DNA from: Marinobacterium rhizophilum | GTDB taxonomy: Bacteria > Pseudomonadota > Gammaproteobacteria > Pseudomonadales > Balneatricaceae | Assembly: GCF_024397915.1 (NCBI RefSeq) | Contig: NZ_CP073347.1 | Span: 3,286,001 to 3,350,000 of the forward strand | Direction: 5' to 3' | DNA: 64,000 nt | Shown: positions 27,555 through 36,209 of the stretch, one piece after another | How the letters are laid out: every line of letters begins with the position of its first letter | Position numbering within the stretch: position 1 is the stretch's first letter | Made by a program: the position numbers and the translations under genes | Notes under the pieces: generated by a model | The model's input: the letters and a program-made list of their open reading frames with translations, nothing else | Told to the model about the DNA's origin: nothing | The model's database searches: none

Positions 27555-27875
27555 CAGGCTGCCAACTCCCTATGGACGGCGCCGGGCTGAGCAGGTGATG
27601 CCCCAGGTCATTGGCATCCCCTGTACGAGCCCGGCAGGCGGCCTGTTTGATTGATTTCCCCCTTTAATGTTCTAGGCTTAAGCAGCTGCCAAACTCAGGG
27701 ATGATCATGGCCACAGGCGTTCAAGCCGGTTTTATACCGTGCGGATCCACAACCCTTCCCAACAGTGCGTTACTCTCCCGAAGTCTGCATATGCGGACCA
27801 TGGCATTTCTCGTGCGGTTCCCGCCTGCCAGGACAGAGCGCACCCACCTCACTATCAGCAAGAAGGACTAATGAC
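27555..27875. other. Gap between pyrC' and the PruR-like gene
   Basis: This 321-bp region must contain the 3' end of the pyr transcript and the promoter of the next cassette. A long-range inverted repeat joins AACAGGCTGCC at the pyrC' stop with GGCGGCCTGTT about 85 bp later. AGAAGG precedes the start at 27876. I find no clear promoter hexamers and no small gene. Confidence 0.4.
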
Positions 27876-28379
27876 ATGAAACCTCTGTGTCGATTGATGC
27901 TTTCACTCAGCCTGCTGGTTTTCGCTGCACTGCAAGTCCATGCCGATGACGCCCCCGGCGGCAAGCCGGTACTCACCCTGAGTGGCTCCATCAGCCAGAC
28001 CAACAGTGAAAACGGCTATGTATTTGATATGGCCATGCTTGAGCAGCTGCCGCAGTACAGTTTTGTCACCTCGACCCCCTGGTTCCCGCAGCCCCACAAG
28101 TTTTCCGGCCCATTGATGCGCGATATTCTGACCAAGGTTGGCGCCACTGGCGAGACCCTGACCGCCATCGCCCTGAACGACTACAAGGTCAGTATCCCCA
28201 TGGACAACAGCACCCGCTTCAACCTGATCGTGGCGACCCACAAGGACGACAAGTTCATGACGGTACGTGAGAAGGGACCACTCTTTGTGCTCTATCCCTT
28301 TGATAGTGATAGTGAAACTCAATCCCAAGTATACTACGACCGCTCAATATGGCAGCTTAAGGCGATCCATATCGACTAA
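27876..28379 (+). CDS. Periplasmic SUOX/molybdopterin-like domain protein (PruR-like pterin sensor candidate)
   Basis: This is a 167-residue secreted protein. The ATG at 27876 follows AGAAGG and gives a signal peptide (hydrophobic residues 6-20, cleavage near V-H-A). The mature part looks like the small oxidoreductase molybdopterin-binding (SUOX) fold: V-L-T-L-S-G-S-I, F-D-M-A-M-L-E-Q-L-P, F-S-G-P-L-M-R-D-I-L, A-L-N-D-Y-K-V-S-I-P and K-G-P-L-F-V-L-Y-P-F-D. It lies 30 bp before a membrane GGDEF-EAL gene. In Agrobacterium the periplasmic SUOX-like PruR binds pterins and controls the GGDEF-EAL protein DcpA encoded beside it. That match of fold, location and neighbour is the basis for this call, and the specific ligand is inferred. 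Confidence 0.75.
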   Translation: MKPLCRLMLSLSLLVFAALQVHADDAPGGKPVLTLSGSISQTNSENGYVFDMAMLEQLPQYSFVTSTPWFPQPHKFSGPLMRDILTKVGATGETLTAIALNDYKVSIPMDNSTRFNLIVATHKDDKFMTVREKGPLFVLYPFDSDSETQSQVYYDRSIWQLKAIHID

Positions 28380-28409
28380 CCCTCACCGGAGCCGACTCGA
28401 CGACCGCGC

Positions 28410-30368
28410 ATGGATTCCAACAAGAGCATGACATACTGGCTTACCGTGATCAGCATCACCCTGTTGCTGGTGTTTAGCGGTGTGCTCTATCTGCAATTCC
28501 ATCACAGCCGGTTGCTCAGTGGCACTGTCCAGTACAGCGAGAGCAATGTCTCGTGGAACATTTTCCAGCTGCAATCCGAGGCATTGCGTTTCAATAATGC
28601 CATCTCTACGGCGGCACTGGAGCCGGCCATTGATATGGACACCTTGCGTCTGCGCTATGATATTTTTTATAGCCGTGTCGACACCGTCAGAAGCAACCCG
28701 GCCACACATGAGTTGCTCAAGGACACCGGTTACAAGTCAGTCCTCCAGCGGGTTGATGACTTCCTGCTCACAAATGACCCCTATTTCATCCAGGGTGATC
28801 ATCCGCCACTGGATCCGGCCAGCATGCAGTCTATCCTGCACCAGCTGGACAACCTGCAGACAAGCCTGAATGACCTTTCACTGGCCTCGGTGCACCAGTC
28901 GGGCCTCCATGCCGAACGCCGGGCGACAGAAATACAGCGCCAGATCGCCATCAGCACCGGGCTGATCGTGTTTCAGCTGCTGCTTACACTGCTGTTCTTC
29001 TTCATTGTCATTCGCCAGATCAAGCAGCTTCAGGCCAGTCGCGCCCAGCTGAGTAACCTGGCCAACTTCGATCCCCTGACAAACCTGCCCAACCGGCGCC
29101 TGTTCCAGGATCGACTGGAGCAGGAAATCCGAAAAGCCCACCGTAGCAAGGATCGGCTGGCGTTGCTGTTTCTCGACCTGGACAATTTCAAGGACATCAA
29201 TGACACCCTGGGGCATGAAGTCGGCGACCTGCTGCTACAGGAAGCGGCACGGCGACTGGCCGGCTGTGTGCGCGAATCCGACACCGTGGCGCGCCTGGGT
29301 GGCGACGAGTTCACCATAGTTCTTAACGACCTCGAAGGCACCGAGCATGCCGCAGGCGTCAGCCAGGCGATTCTAAAAGCACTCAGCGACCCCTTTGAAT
29401 TAAAAGGCAGAGAGGGCTTTGTCTCGGCCAGTATCGGCATTACCTTCTATCCCGATGATGCCGCCGACGTGAACACCCTGCTCAAGAATGCGGACCAGGC
29501 CATGTACGTCGCCAAGGAACAGGGCCGCAACCGCTTTCATTACTTCACGGCCTCCATGCAGGAGATGGCCCAGGCCAAGATGCACCTGACCAATGATCTT
29601 CGCAACGCCCTGGCCCAAAACGAGTTCCAGCTGGTTTACCAGCCCATCATTGAGTTTTCCAGCGGCCGCGTACAGAAGGCCGAGGCCCTGATCCGCTGGA
29701 ATCACCCTGTGCGGGGCGCTATCAGCCCCATGGAGTTTATTCCGGTCGCCGAGGAAACGGGCCTGATCGTCGACATTGGCAACTGGGTTTTCCACGAAGC
29801 CGCCCGCCAGACGCAGCAATGGCGGCAACGTTACCAGCCCGACTTTCAGCTGAGCATAAACACCTCGCCGCTACAGCTGCGCGCCGACGCCAGCAGTCTG
29901 CAACACTGGCAACGCAGTCTCAAGTCCGTGGGGCTACCCGGCAGCGCCCTTGCCATCGAAATCACCGAAAGTCTGCTGATGGATGCCGGCTTTGCCGAAC
30001 GGCTGATTGCCATGCACGAGCTGGGGATCGAGGTGTCACTGGACGACTTCGGCACCGGCTACTCATCGATGTCCTATTTGAAAAAGTTCGATATCGACTA
30101 CCTCAAGATTGACAAGTCCTTTGTAGGAAACCTGCAAAAGGGGTCCAGCGATTTCGCCATCTGCGAAGCCGTTATCGTCATGGCCCACAAACTGGGTATT
30201 ATGGTGATTGCAGAGGGCATTGAGACAAGCAGTCAGCTGTCGATACTCGACACCATGGGATGCGATTACGGTCAGGGGTATCTGTTCTCCCACCCCGTTT
30301 CGGCACTAGAGCTTGAAAAGCTTTTCAAGGCCGACCTCAAGTCGCTGAGCGTTCCAAACCTGGGATAG
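28410..30368 (+). CDS. Membrane GGDEF-EAL cyclic-di-GMP enzyme (DcpA-like)
   Basis: This 652-residue inner-membrane signalling enzyme has two transmembrane helices (about residues 8-28 and 180-200) enclosing a periplasmic domain of about 150 residues with no motif I recognise. The cytoplasmic part has a diguanylate cyclase domain with an intact G-G-D-E-F (297-301) and an inhibitory R-E-S-D site five residues upstream. A phosphodiesterase domain follows with an intact E-A-L (425-427), E-I-T-E-S and D-D-F-G-T-G-Y-S-S. Both activities may therefore work. The periplasmic domain is well placed to be read by the upstream SUOX-like protein, as PruR does with DcpA. Confidence 0.92.
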   Translation: MDSNKSMTYWLTVISITLLLVFSGVLYLQFHHSRLLSGTVQYSESNVSWNIFQLQSEALRFNNAISTAALEPAIDMDTLRLRYDIFYSRVDTVRSNPATHELLKDTGYKSVLQRVDDFLLTNDPYFIQGDHPPLDPASMQSILHQLDNLQTSLNDLSLASVHQSGLHAERRATEIQRQIAISTGLIVFQLLLTLLFFFIVIRQIKQLQASRAQLSNLANFDPLTNLPNRRLFQDRLEQEIRKAHRSKDRLALLFLDLDNFKDINDTLGHEVGDLLLQEAARRLAGCVRESDTVARLGGDEFTIVLNDLEGTEHAAGVSQAILKALSDPFELKGREGFVSASIGITFYPDDAADVNTLLKNADQAMYVAKEQGRNRFHYFTASMQEMAQAKMHLTNDLRNALAQNEFQLVYQPIIEFSSGRVQKAEALIRWNHPVRGAISPMEFIPVAEETGLIVDIGNWVFHEAARQTQQWRQRYQPDFQLSINTSPLQLRADASSLQHWQRSLKSVGLPGSALAIEITESLLMDAGFAERLIAMHELGIEVSLDDFGTGYSSMSYLKKFDIDYLKIDKSFVGNLQKGSSDFAICEAVIVMAHKLGIMVIAEGIETSSQLSILDTMGCDYGQGYLFSHPVSALELEKLFKADLKSLSVPNLG

Positions 30369-30420
30369 CTGTGCCCCGTCAACGCCGCCACCAACCGCTA
30401 ACAACACCGGGAAAACCCAA

Positions 30421-31134
30421 GTGAACACTGTACTGATTACCGGCGCCAGCCGCCGGCTCGGCCTGTATTTAACCCAGGCCTTTCTCGAGCAGGGCTGCAA
30501 GGTAATTGCTCTCACCCGCAAAGCCAGCGCAGAGCTTGACGCCCTGGCCTCGGACAAGCTGCATATTCTGCTGCTCGACTACAACAGCGAGACCTCTCTC
30601 GCCGCTGCCATCGACAGCATACGCGGCCAGTACGATGCGCTGTCCCTGGTAGTACACAATGCATCACTGTTCGAGAAGGACGCACCCCACAAGAATAACC
30701 TGTGCAACTTCTATGATGAACTGTACCGGGTGCACATGAGGCTTCCCGCCTATCTCAATGAAGCGCTTGAGCCCCTGCTGTACAATGAATCCATACCCGG
30801 ATGCATTGTCCACATCACGGATATCTACGCCGATAATCCCAACCGGGAGTTTGGGCTTTACTGCAGCACCAAAGCCGCCCTGGAAAACCTGACCAAGTCA
30901 TTCGCCAAGAAATATGCCCCTGGCATCCGCGTGAACAGTATCGCTCCGGGCCCCCTGATGTTCCTGCCGAGTCACAAGGAAGACGAAAAGAAAACGGTAC
31001 TCGGGCAGACGCTATTACCGGGAGAATCGGGCTTCGAACCCATCCTCCAGGGCATACGATTTATAGTCGATAATCAGTTTGTCACGGGCAGCTGCGTCAA
31101 AATAGATGGTGGCCGGTCTATCGGCAAAATATGA
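30421..31134 (+). CDS. folM: Short-chain dehydrogenase, FolM/PruA-like pteridine (dihydromonapterin) reductase
   Basis: This NADPH-dependent reductase of 237 residues has the T-G-A-S-R-R-L-G cofactor motif, with Arg residues typical of pteridine reductases, and H-N-A-S. It also has the catalytic Y-x3-K in Y-C-S-T-K-A-A, N-S-I-A-P-G-P and the C-terminal V-K-I-D-G-G-R-S. Alignment from memory with E. coli FolM is good across the whole length. FolM makes tetrahydromonapterin; its Agrobacterium relative PruA makes the pterin that signals through PruR-DcpA. The start is GTG, 52 bp after the GGDEF-EAL stop, so co-transcription is likely. Its last 120 bp overlap a convergent gene. Confidence 0.85.
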   Translation: MNTVLITGASRRLGLYLTQAFLEQGCKVIALTRKASAELDALASDKLHILLLDYNSETSLAAAIDSIRGQYDALSLVVHNASLFEKDAPHKNNLCNFYDELYRVHMRLPAYLNEALEPLLYNESIPGCIVHITDIYADNPNREFGLYCSTKAALENLTKSFAKKYAPGIRVNSIAPGPLMFLPSHKEDEKKTVLGQTLLPGESGFEPILQGIRFIVDNQFVTGSCVKIDGGRSIGKI

Positions 31135-31536
31135 ACCGAAGAGTGCGACGGCGACCTTGTGCGAAGACGCGCAAAGCACCTGCTGCAAATAGCTTTCGTC
31201 GCACGCCTGGAAATAACTCAACGAGTAATCGTCGCTGCAGGTAATAATATCGATATCACAGGTGCGGTCCTTGCGACTGCGTTCGCTGTCGGTTCGATCC
31301 CTCCCCAGCCGTTCCTCCACACTGCAAAAAAACGCCTTGAGTGATACCGGGTCCAGATTGCTGCGAATCACCAATAGCGTATTGATAAACACTCTGTCTG
31401 TAATGATGCATTCGGGCTGCGTATAGGTACAGGGATAGACGACCGCTGTTGCGAAGTTCTCCAGCAATATTTCCAGGCATCTGGCAATATTGATCTCGGG
31501 ATCTATATTGGACCCAACCGAAAGGTAGTAGTACAT
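31015..31536 (-). CDS. Divergent HPPK-like pterin pyrophosphokinase (FolK homologue)
   Basis: This 173-residue protein resembles 6-hydroxymethyl-dihydropterin pyrophosphokinase. The N-terminal Y-L-S-V-G-S-N-I-D-P-E and the signature R-S-R-K-D-R-T-C-D-I-D-I, with the Mg-binding D-x-D, are visible. It is divergent, and the usual C-terminal H-P-R-L region is not recognisable. It is probably a paralogue, with the housekeeping folK elsewhere. The last 40 codons overlap the FolM-like gene on the other strand by 120 bp, so expression of the two could interfere. Its presence beside a pteridine reductase and a presumed pterin sensor suggests a role in making or modifying the signalling pterin. Confidence 0.72.
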   Translation of the reverse strand: MYYYLSVGSNIDPEINIARCLEILLENFATAVVYPCTYTQPECIITDRVFINTLLVIRSNLDPVSLKAFFCSVEERLGRDRTDSERSRKDRTCDIDIITCSDDYSLSYFQACDESYLQQVLCASSHKVAVALFGSYFADRPATIYFDAAARDKLIIDYKSYALEDGFEARFSR

Positions 31537-31695
31537 ATAACCTCAGTTCCCTGCCCTTGCGTGGCAGTTATTATTTTCAGACGGCTTTGACACACAACAT
31601 CCCTGCGTGGCGACGAGTGCCGGGAAACACCTCAGGCATGACGAGCACCACGAACAATTTTATTGCGGCAAGCGTCACACGATGCCGCAGGCCTG

Positions 31696-32946
31696 TCAGG
31701 CTGCAACATTCTTCAGCACGGTGGCCACATGGCAGCGCTGCCAGAGCACGACAACCAAAGCAGCCGTCGCCAGGGCGCAGGCGATCAGCACCGCCACGAA
31801 ACCGACCATTTCAGCCAGTGAGCCCATAAGAAAGGCACCCAGTGCCGGTACGCCCAGACTCACCACCGTCCAGATACTCAACACCCGGCCGCGGTAGGCA
31901 TCCGCCACACAGACCTGAATCAGCGCCTGGCAGCCGGTGCCGATCATGGTCACCGCCATGCTCACCAGCATGATCATGGCACCCAGCCCTGCGCGGTCAT
32001 GCACCCAGACCACCGGCAGTACCACGACCGAACAAAGCAGCAATGAGCCAAACACCAGCTGCAGCAGGGAGCGTTCACGTCCGCGCATGCGCGACACGAT
32101 CACCCCGCCCAGCACGGAGCCGATCCCGGCCAGTGCGCTCAGGCTTGCCAGCGTGCTGGCGTCACCCTGGATCAGCCGCCCCGAAATCGCCGGCAGCAAT
32201 TCCATGATGCTGCGCCCGATCATGCCATCCACCATCGTCAGGATCAGCACCAGGCGAATCAGTGGCGAATTGCGGATCACCCGTAACCCCTGGGACATGG
32301 CCACAAAGATTGACTCGACATGATGTGCCGCGCGCGGAACCCGCACCCGGATACGCAACAGAAACAGCGACCCTATGCCAAAGAGGACCGCTACCAGCAA
32401 GAACGCCGCCCCTGTCGACATTGACACCAGCAACCAGGCGCCCAGCGCAGGCCCGACAATGCGCGAAAGGTTATAGGTGATCGACGCCAGGCCAACGGCA
32501 CTTGGCAATGCGGGCCTGGCCACCAGGTGTGGCAGCAGCACCAGGCGCATGGGGTGCTGCGCGGCCGAGACCACACCCAGCAGAAAAGCCAGCGCCAGTA
32601 TCCAGTGCAACGAGAACTGGCCCTGGTAATTGGCAACCGCCGCGCTCACACTGATGAATGCCTCGCTCAGATAGGCCACCAGCATCCCCTGGCGCGGATC
32701 AAGCCGATCCGCCAGCACACCAAATACCGGCGACAGGAAAAACGTTGGCAGCAGCATGGCCGCGCTGACAGCGCCAACCCAGAGGGGCGACTGCGTCAGG
32801 TCCCAGGTGCTCCAGCCAATCAGAAATCGGGTAATCCAGGTCGCCAGGGTCAGAAAGGCACTACCGCCGAAATAGAGACAGAAAACGCGGGATGAAAAGG
32901 CCGATCGACTGGACGACTGGCTTTCAATACGTCGTTGAAAAACCAT
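31696..32946 (-). CDS. MFS transporter (MFS_3/EntS-like exporter)
   Basis: This 416-residue major facilitator protein has about 11-12 hydrophobic segments. The ATG at 32946 follows an AGGGAA site; a 66-residue upstream extension in the open frame is unsupported. The loop G-V-L-A-D-R-L-D-P-R-Q-G is the MFS signature between helices 2 and 3, and S-R-M-R-G-R-E-R in the middle is its counterpart in the second half. This subfamily contains siderophore and drug exporters; no siderophore genes are nearby. It lies upstream of the HPPK-like gene on the same strand, 159 bp apart, so export of a pterin is one untested possibility. Confidence 0.82.
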   Translation of the reverse strand: MVFQRRIESQSSSRSAFSSRVFCLYFGGSAFLTLATWITRFLIGWSTWDLTQSPLWVGAVSAAMLLPTFFLSPVFGVLADRLDPRQGMLVAYLSEAFISVSAAVANYQGQFSLHWILALAFLLGVVSAAQHPMRLVLLPHLVARPALPSAVGLASITYNLSRIVGPALGAWLLVSMSTGAAFLLVAVLFGIGSLFLLRIRVRVPRAAHHVESIFVAMSQGLRVIRNSPLIRLVLILTMVDGMIGRSIMELLPAISGRLIQGDASTLASLSALAGIGSVLGGVIVSRMRGRERSLLQLVFGSLLLCSVVVLPVVWVHDRAGLGAMIMLVSMAVTMIGTGCQALIQVCVADAYRGRVLSIWTVVSLGVPALGAFLMGSLAEMVGFVAVLIACALATAALVVVLWQRCHVATVLKNVAA

Positions 32947-33108
32947 ACTGTTCCCTAGCTTATTATTATGCCTCCACTGTACTTCATTTCCCCTGTCACT
33001 GGCCATCGGAGGATGCCCAAAAAATAACGCAACCTTCTGTTTTTGAAGATATTTAACAAAAAAACCGGATTTCAAAGCATCCGGACAAGGATCCGGCAGC
33101 GGCAAACG

Positions 33109-33134
33109 CAAATGGAGCCCTGAGGCTCCATTTG
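33109..33134 (-). terminator. Hairpin downstream of pilU
   Basis: A perfect 11-bp stem CAAATGGAGCC/GGCTCCATTTG with a four-base loop lies 40 bp after the pilU stop on the minus strand. A short T-rich tail (GCGTTTG) follows. This is probably the end of the pilTU transcript. Confidence 0.6.
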
Positions 33135-33173
33135 GGGTCGTCAATACGACGGGGTCAGGCCTACAGCGGCGGC

Positions 33174-34340
33174 CTACATGGTCTTGATATCGACATCGCC
33201 TTTTTCATTCAGATAGTCATCCTCCTCCTGCAGCAGGAAGGAGCTGTCTTCCGGTGGTGCCGCCAGATCCGGATTGGTGTCCGCACTGAGCTTGATCATC
33301 AGGCGCAGGTCGTTGGCGGAGTCGGCATGGGCCAGTGCCACGTCGTAGGTAATGGTGCCCTGCTTGTACAGCTCGAACAGCGCCTGGTCGAAGGTCTGCA
33401 TACCGAGGTTGGTCGATTTCTTGATGACTTCCTTGATCTCGTGCACATCGGCCTTGCGAATAAGATCGGCAATAAGCGGTGTATTGATCATGACTTCAAT
33501 CGCGGCGCGCCGCCCCTTGCCATCGGTGGTGGGCAGCAACTGCTGCGCCACGATGGCCTTGAGGTTCAACGACATGTCCATCCATATCTGGTTGTGATGC
33601 TCCGGCGGGAAGAAGCTGATAATACGATCCAGCGCCTGGTTGGCATTGTTGGCATGCAGTGTCGCCATGCAGAGGTGGCCGGTCTCGGCAAAAGCCAGGC
33701 CGTACTGCATGGTATCCTTGGATCGAATCTCACCCATCAGGATGACATCCGGTGCCTGGCGCAGGGTGTTCTTCAGCGCGACATCAAACGACTCCGTATC
33801 GATCCCCACCTCGCGCTGGGTGATGATGCTTTCCTTGTGATCGTGAATGTACTCGATCGGATCCTCGATGGTGATGATATGGCCACGGCTGTGCATGTTG
33901 CGATAGTCGATCATCGACGCCAGCGAGGTGGACTTACCGGTCGAGGTACCACCCACGAACAAAATAAGACCGCGCTTTGTCATGGACAGGTCTTTCAGCA
34001 CGCTGGGCAAATTCAGTTCGTCCATGGACGGAATACGTGTGGCGATACGCCGCAGTACCATGCCCGGCGAGTTGCGCTGCATGAAGGCACTGACACGAAA
34101 ACGCCCCATGCCACGGGCACTGATGGCGAAGTTGCACTCATTGGTGCCTTCGAACTCCGCCAACTGCTTGTCGTTCATGGTGCTATACACCAGCGAACGC
34201 ACCTGAGACTGGGTCAGCGGCTCCTTGGTGAGTGGCTTGATGGTTCCGTCCACCTTGATACTCGGACGGGCCCCCGCGGTGACGAACAAGTCCGACGCAT
34301 CGCGATCGATAACTACTTTTAAAAGTTGTGTAAAGTCCAC
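33174..34340 (-). CDS. pilU: Type IV pilus retraction ATPase accessory motor PilU
   Basis: PilU is a hexameric cytoplasmic ATPase that helps PilT pull in type IV pili. It has 388 residues with GTG as start. The Walker A motif reads G-G-T-S-T-G-K-S-T, the PilU form, where PilT has G-P-T-G-S-G-K-S-T. The Asp box I-T-I-E-D-P-I-E-Y and the Walker B-region L-M-G-E-I-R-S are intact. The acidic C-terminal tail (E-E-D-D-Y-L-N-E) is typical of PilU. It follows pilT with a 27-bp gap. Confidence 0.95.
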   Translation of the reverse strand: MDFTQLLKVVIDRDASDLFVTAGARPSIKVDGTIKPLTKEPLTQSQVRSLVYSTMNDKQLAEFEGTNECNFAISARGMGRFRVSAFMQRNSPGMVLRRIATRIPSMDELNLPSVLKDLSMTKRGLILFVGGTSTGKSTSLASMIDYRNMHSRGHIITIEDPIEYIHDHKESIITQREVGIDTESFDVALKNTLRQAPDVILMGEIRSKDTMQYGLAFAETGHLCMATLHANNANQALDRIISFFPPEHHNQIWMDMSLNLKAIVAQQLLPTTDGKGRRAAIEVMINTPLIADLIRKADVHEIKEVIKKSTNLGMQTFDQALFELYKQGTITYDVALAHADSANDLRLMIKLSADTNPDLAAPPEDSSFLLQEEDDYLNEKGDVDIKTM

Positions 34341-34367
34341 TGCCTGTTACCCCGAGCCTTGTACCCG

Positions 34368-35402
34368 TCAGAAACTCTGCGGATTCTTTGCTTTTTCCCG
34401 CGCAAGTTCGCGCGAGATCAGTCCTTTCTTCAACAGTTCCAGCAACGCCTGGTCCAGCGTTTTCATGCCAAAGGCCGCACCGGTCTGGATGGATGAATAC
34501 ATCTGCGCAACCTTGTCTTCACGAATCAGGTTACGGATGGCCGGTGTCCCTATCATGATCTCATGGGCCGCAACGCGGCCGCCATTGGTCTTCTTGATCA
34601 GGGTCTGTGAAATAACCCCCTGCAGCGATTCTGACAGCATGGAGCGCACCATGGATTTTTCCGCCGCCGGAAAGACGTCTATCACACGGTCGATGGTCTT
34701 GGCCGCCGAGGTGGTATGCAGGGTTCCGAAAACCAGGTGGCCGGTTTCCGCCGCCGTGAGCGCAAGACGAATGGTTTCAAGGTCTCGCATCTCGCCCACC
34801 AGGATAACGTCCGGGTCTTCACGCAATGCCGAACGCAGGGCGTTGGCAAAGCTTTTGGTATCACGATGGACTTCGCGCTGGTTAACCAGGCACTTCTTGC
34901 TCTCGTGTACAAACTCGATTGGATCCTCGATGGTCAGAATATGATCGGTACGGTGATCATTGATGTAGTCCACCATGGCTGCCAGCGACGTACTTTTGCC
35001 GGAACCGGTCGGCCCGGTCACCAGCACCAGGCCGCGGGGCTGGGACGCCATATCCTGAAACACCTTGCCCATCCCGAGATCTTCCAGTGTCAGTACGCGA
35101 CTGGGGATGGTACGGAAAACCGCGGCCGCGCCACGATTCTGGTTGAACGCGTTGACACGAAAGCGCGCCAGTGACGGAACCTCAATCGAGAAATCGGTCT
35201 CGAAGTTGTCCTCAAACTCCTTGCGGACCTTGTCGTTCATGATGTCGTAAATCAACGACAGGACAGACTTGCTGTCCAGGGCCGGCAGCTTGATGCGGCG
35301 CACATCGCCGTCAACACGAATCACCGGCGGCATACCGGCCGTAATATGCAGGTCGGAAGCCCCTTGCTGCACCGCAAACGATAATAGTTCGGTTATATCC
35401 AT
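34368..35402 (-). CDS. pilT: Type IV pilus retraction ATPase PilT
   Basis: PilT powers pilus retraction and twitching. From the ATG at 35402 (M-D-I-T-E-L-L) it has 344 residues, the same as P. aeruginosa PilT; a GTG four codons upstream is less likely. Walker A G-P-T-G-S-G-K-S-T, Asp box I-E-D-P-I-E-F, the Walker B-region L-V-G-E-M-R-D and the His box G-T-L-H-T are present. The C-terminal A-x-x-x-x-L-L-K-K-G-L-I-S region is also seen. It is divergent from yggS with a 93-bp shared regulatory region. Confidence 0.97.
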   Translation of the reverse strand: MDITELLSFAVQQGASDLHITAGMPPVIRVDGDVRRIKLPALDSKSVLSLIYDIMNDKVRKEFEDNFETDFSIEVPSLARFRVNAFNQNRGAAAVFRTIPSRVLTLEDLGMGKVFQDMASQPRGLVLVTGPTGSGKSTSLAAMVDYINDHRTDHILTIEDPIEFVHESKKCLVNQREVHRDTKSFANALRSALREDPDVILVGEMRDLETIRLALTAAETGHLVFGTLHTTSAAKTIDRVIDVFPAAEKSMVRSMLSESLQGVISQTLIKKTNGGRVAAHEIMIGTPAIRNLIREDKVAQMYSSIQTGAAFGMKTLDQALLELLKKGLISRELAREKAKNPQSF

Positions 35403-35495
35403 AGCGTTCGGCACCCGGTACCACTTCCATTGGAGCCCCTATTTCTAGCAGAATAGCCCAGTCAATCCAATGGCCGGCGGCGCTAAAAGCAGGGT

Positions 35496-36209
35496 ATGAA
35501 AAATATAGTAGACAATATTTGCGCTGTACGCGCACAAATAACACAGGCGGCACAGTGTGCCGGACGCGCTCCTCAGAGCATACAGCTGCTGGCGGTGAGC
35601 AAAACGCGCCAGGCGGACGAACTGCGCCAGGCGTTCGCCGCCGGCCAGCAGGCCTTCGGCGAAAACTACCTGCAGGAGGGCCTGGACAAGATCGCAGCCC
35701 TGGCGGACCTCGCCATCGAATGGCACTTCATCGGCCCGATCCAGTCCAACAAGACCCGCCCGATTGCCGAACACTTTCACTGGGTGCACAGCGTCGACCG
35801 CACCAAGGTGGCGCGCCGGCTGTCGGAGCAACGCCCGGCCAATCTGGCACCGCTGAATATCTGCCTGCAGGTCAATATCAGCGCTGAGGCCAGCAAGTCT
35901 GGCTGCCTGCCCGCCGACGCGATGGCACTGGCACGGGAAGTCGCACAGCTGCCGCGACTCAGGCTGCGCGGCCTGATGGCCATCCCGGCAGCCACCGACG
36001 ACCCGAAACAGCAGCAACAGGCCTTTGGCGACCTGCGCAAACTCCTGCAGCGGCTGCAGGCCGAACTGCCGCAGCTCGATACCCTGTCGATGGGCATGTC
36101 GGCCGACCTTGAAGCCGCCATCGGCGAAGGCGCCAGCATTGTCCGTATTGGCACCGCCATTTTCGGCCCGCGCAACTATTCATCCAACCCTCAGGAATCC
36201 CCATCATGA
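35496..36209 (+). CDS. yggS: Pyridoxal phosphate homeostasis protein (YggS/PLPBP)
   Basis: This 237-residue PLP-binding protein of TIM-barrel fold keeps free PLP in balance and affects amino-acid metabolism. The PLP Lys is K36 in A-V-S-K-T, and the phosphate-binding end S-M-G-M-S-x-D-L-E-A-A-I is present. W-H-F-I-G-P-I-Q-S-N-K, a strong family marker, is also seen. It overlaps proC by ATGA, the usual yggS-proC-yggT arrangement. Confidence 0.95.
   Translation: MKNIVDNICAVRAQITQAAQCAGRAPQSIQLLAVSKTRQADELRQAFAAGQQAFGENYLQEGLDKIAALADLAIEWHFIGPIQSNKTRPIAEHFHWVHSVDRTKVARRLSEQRPANLAPLNICLQVNISAEASKSGCLPADAMALAREVAQLPRLRLRGLMAIPAATDDPKQQQQAFGDLRKLLQRLQAELPQLDTLSMGMSADLEAAIGEGASIVRIGTAIFGPRNYSSNPQESPS

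Noticed and set aside
31537..31695. Small gene between the HPPK-like and MFS genes
   Set aside because: Short open frames here have no ribosome site or conserved sequence; the region is more likely the HPPK-like gene's promoter.
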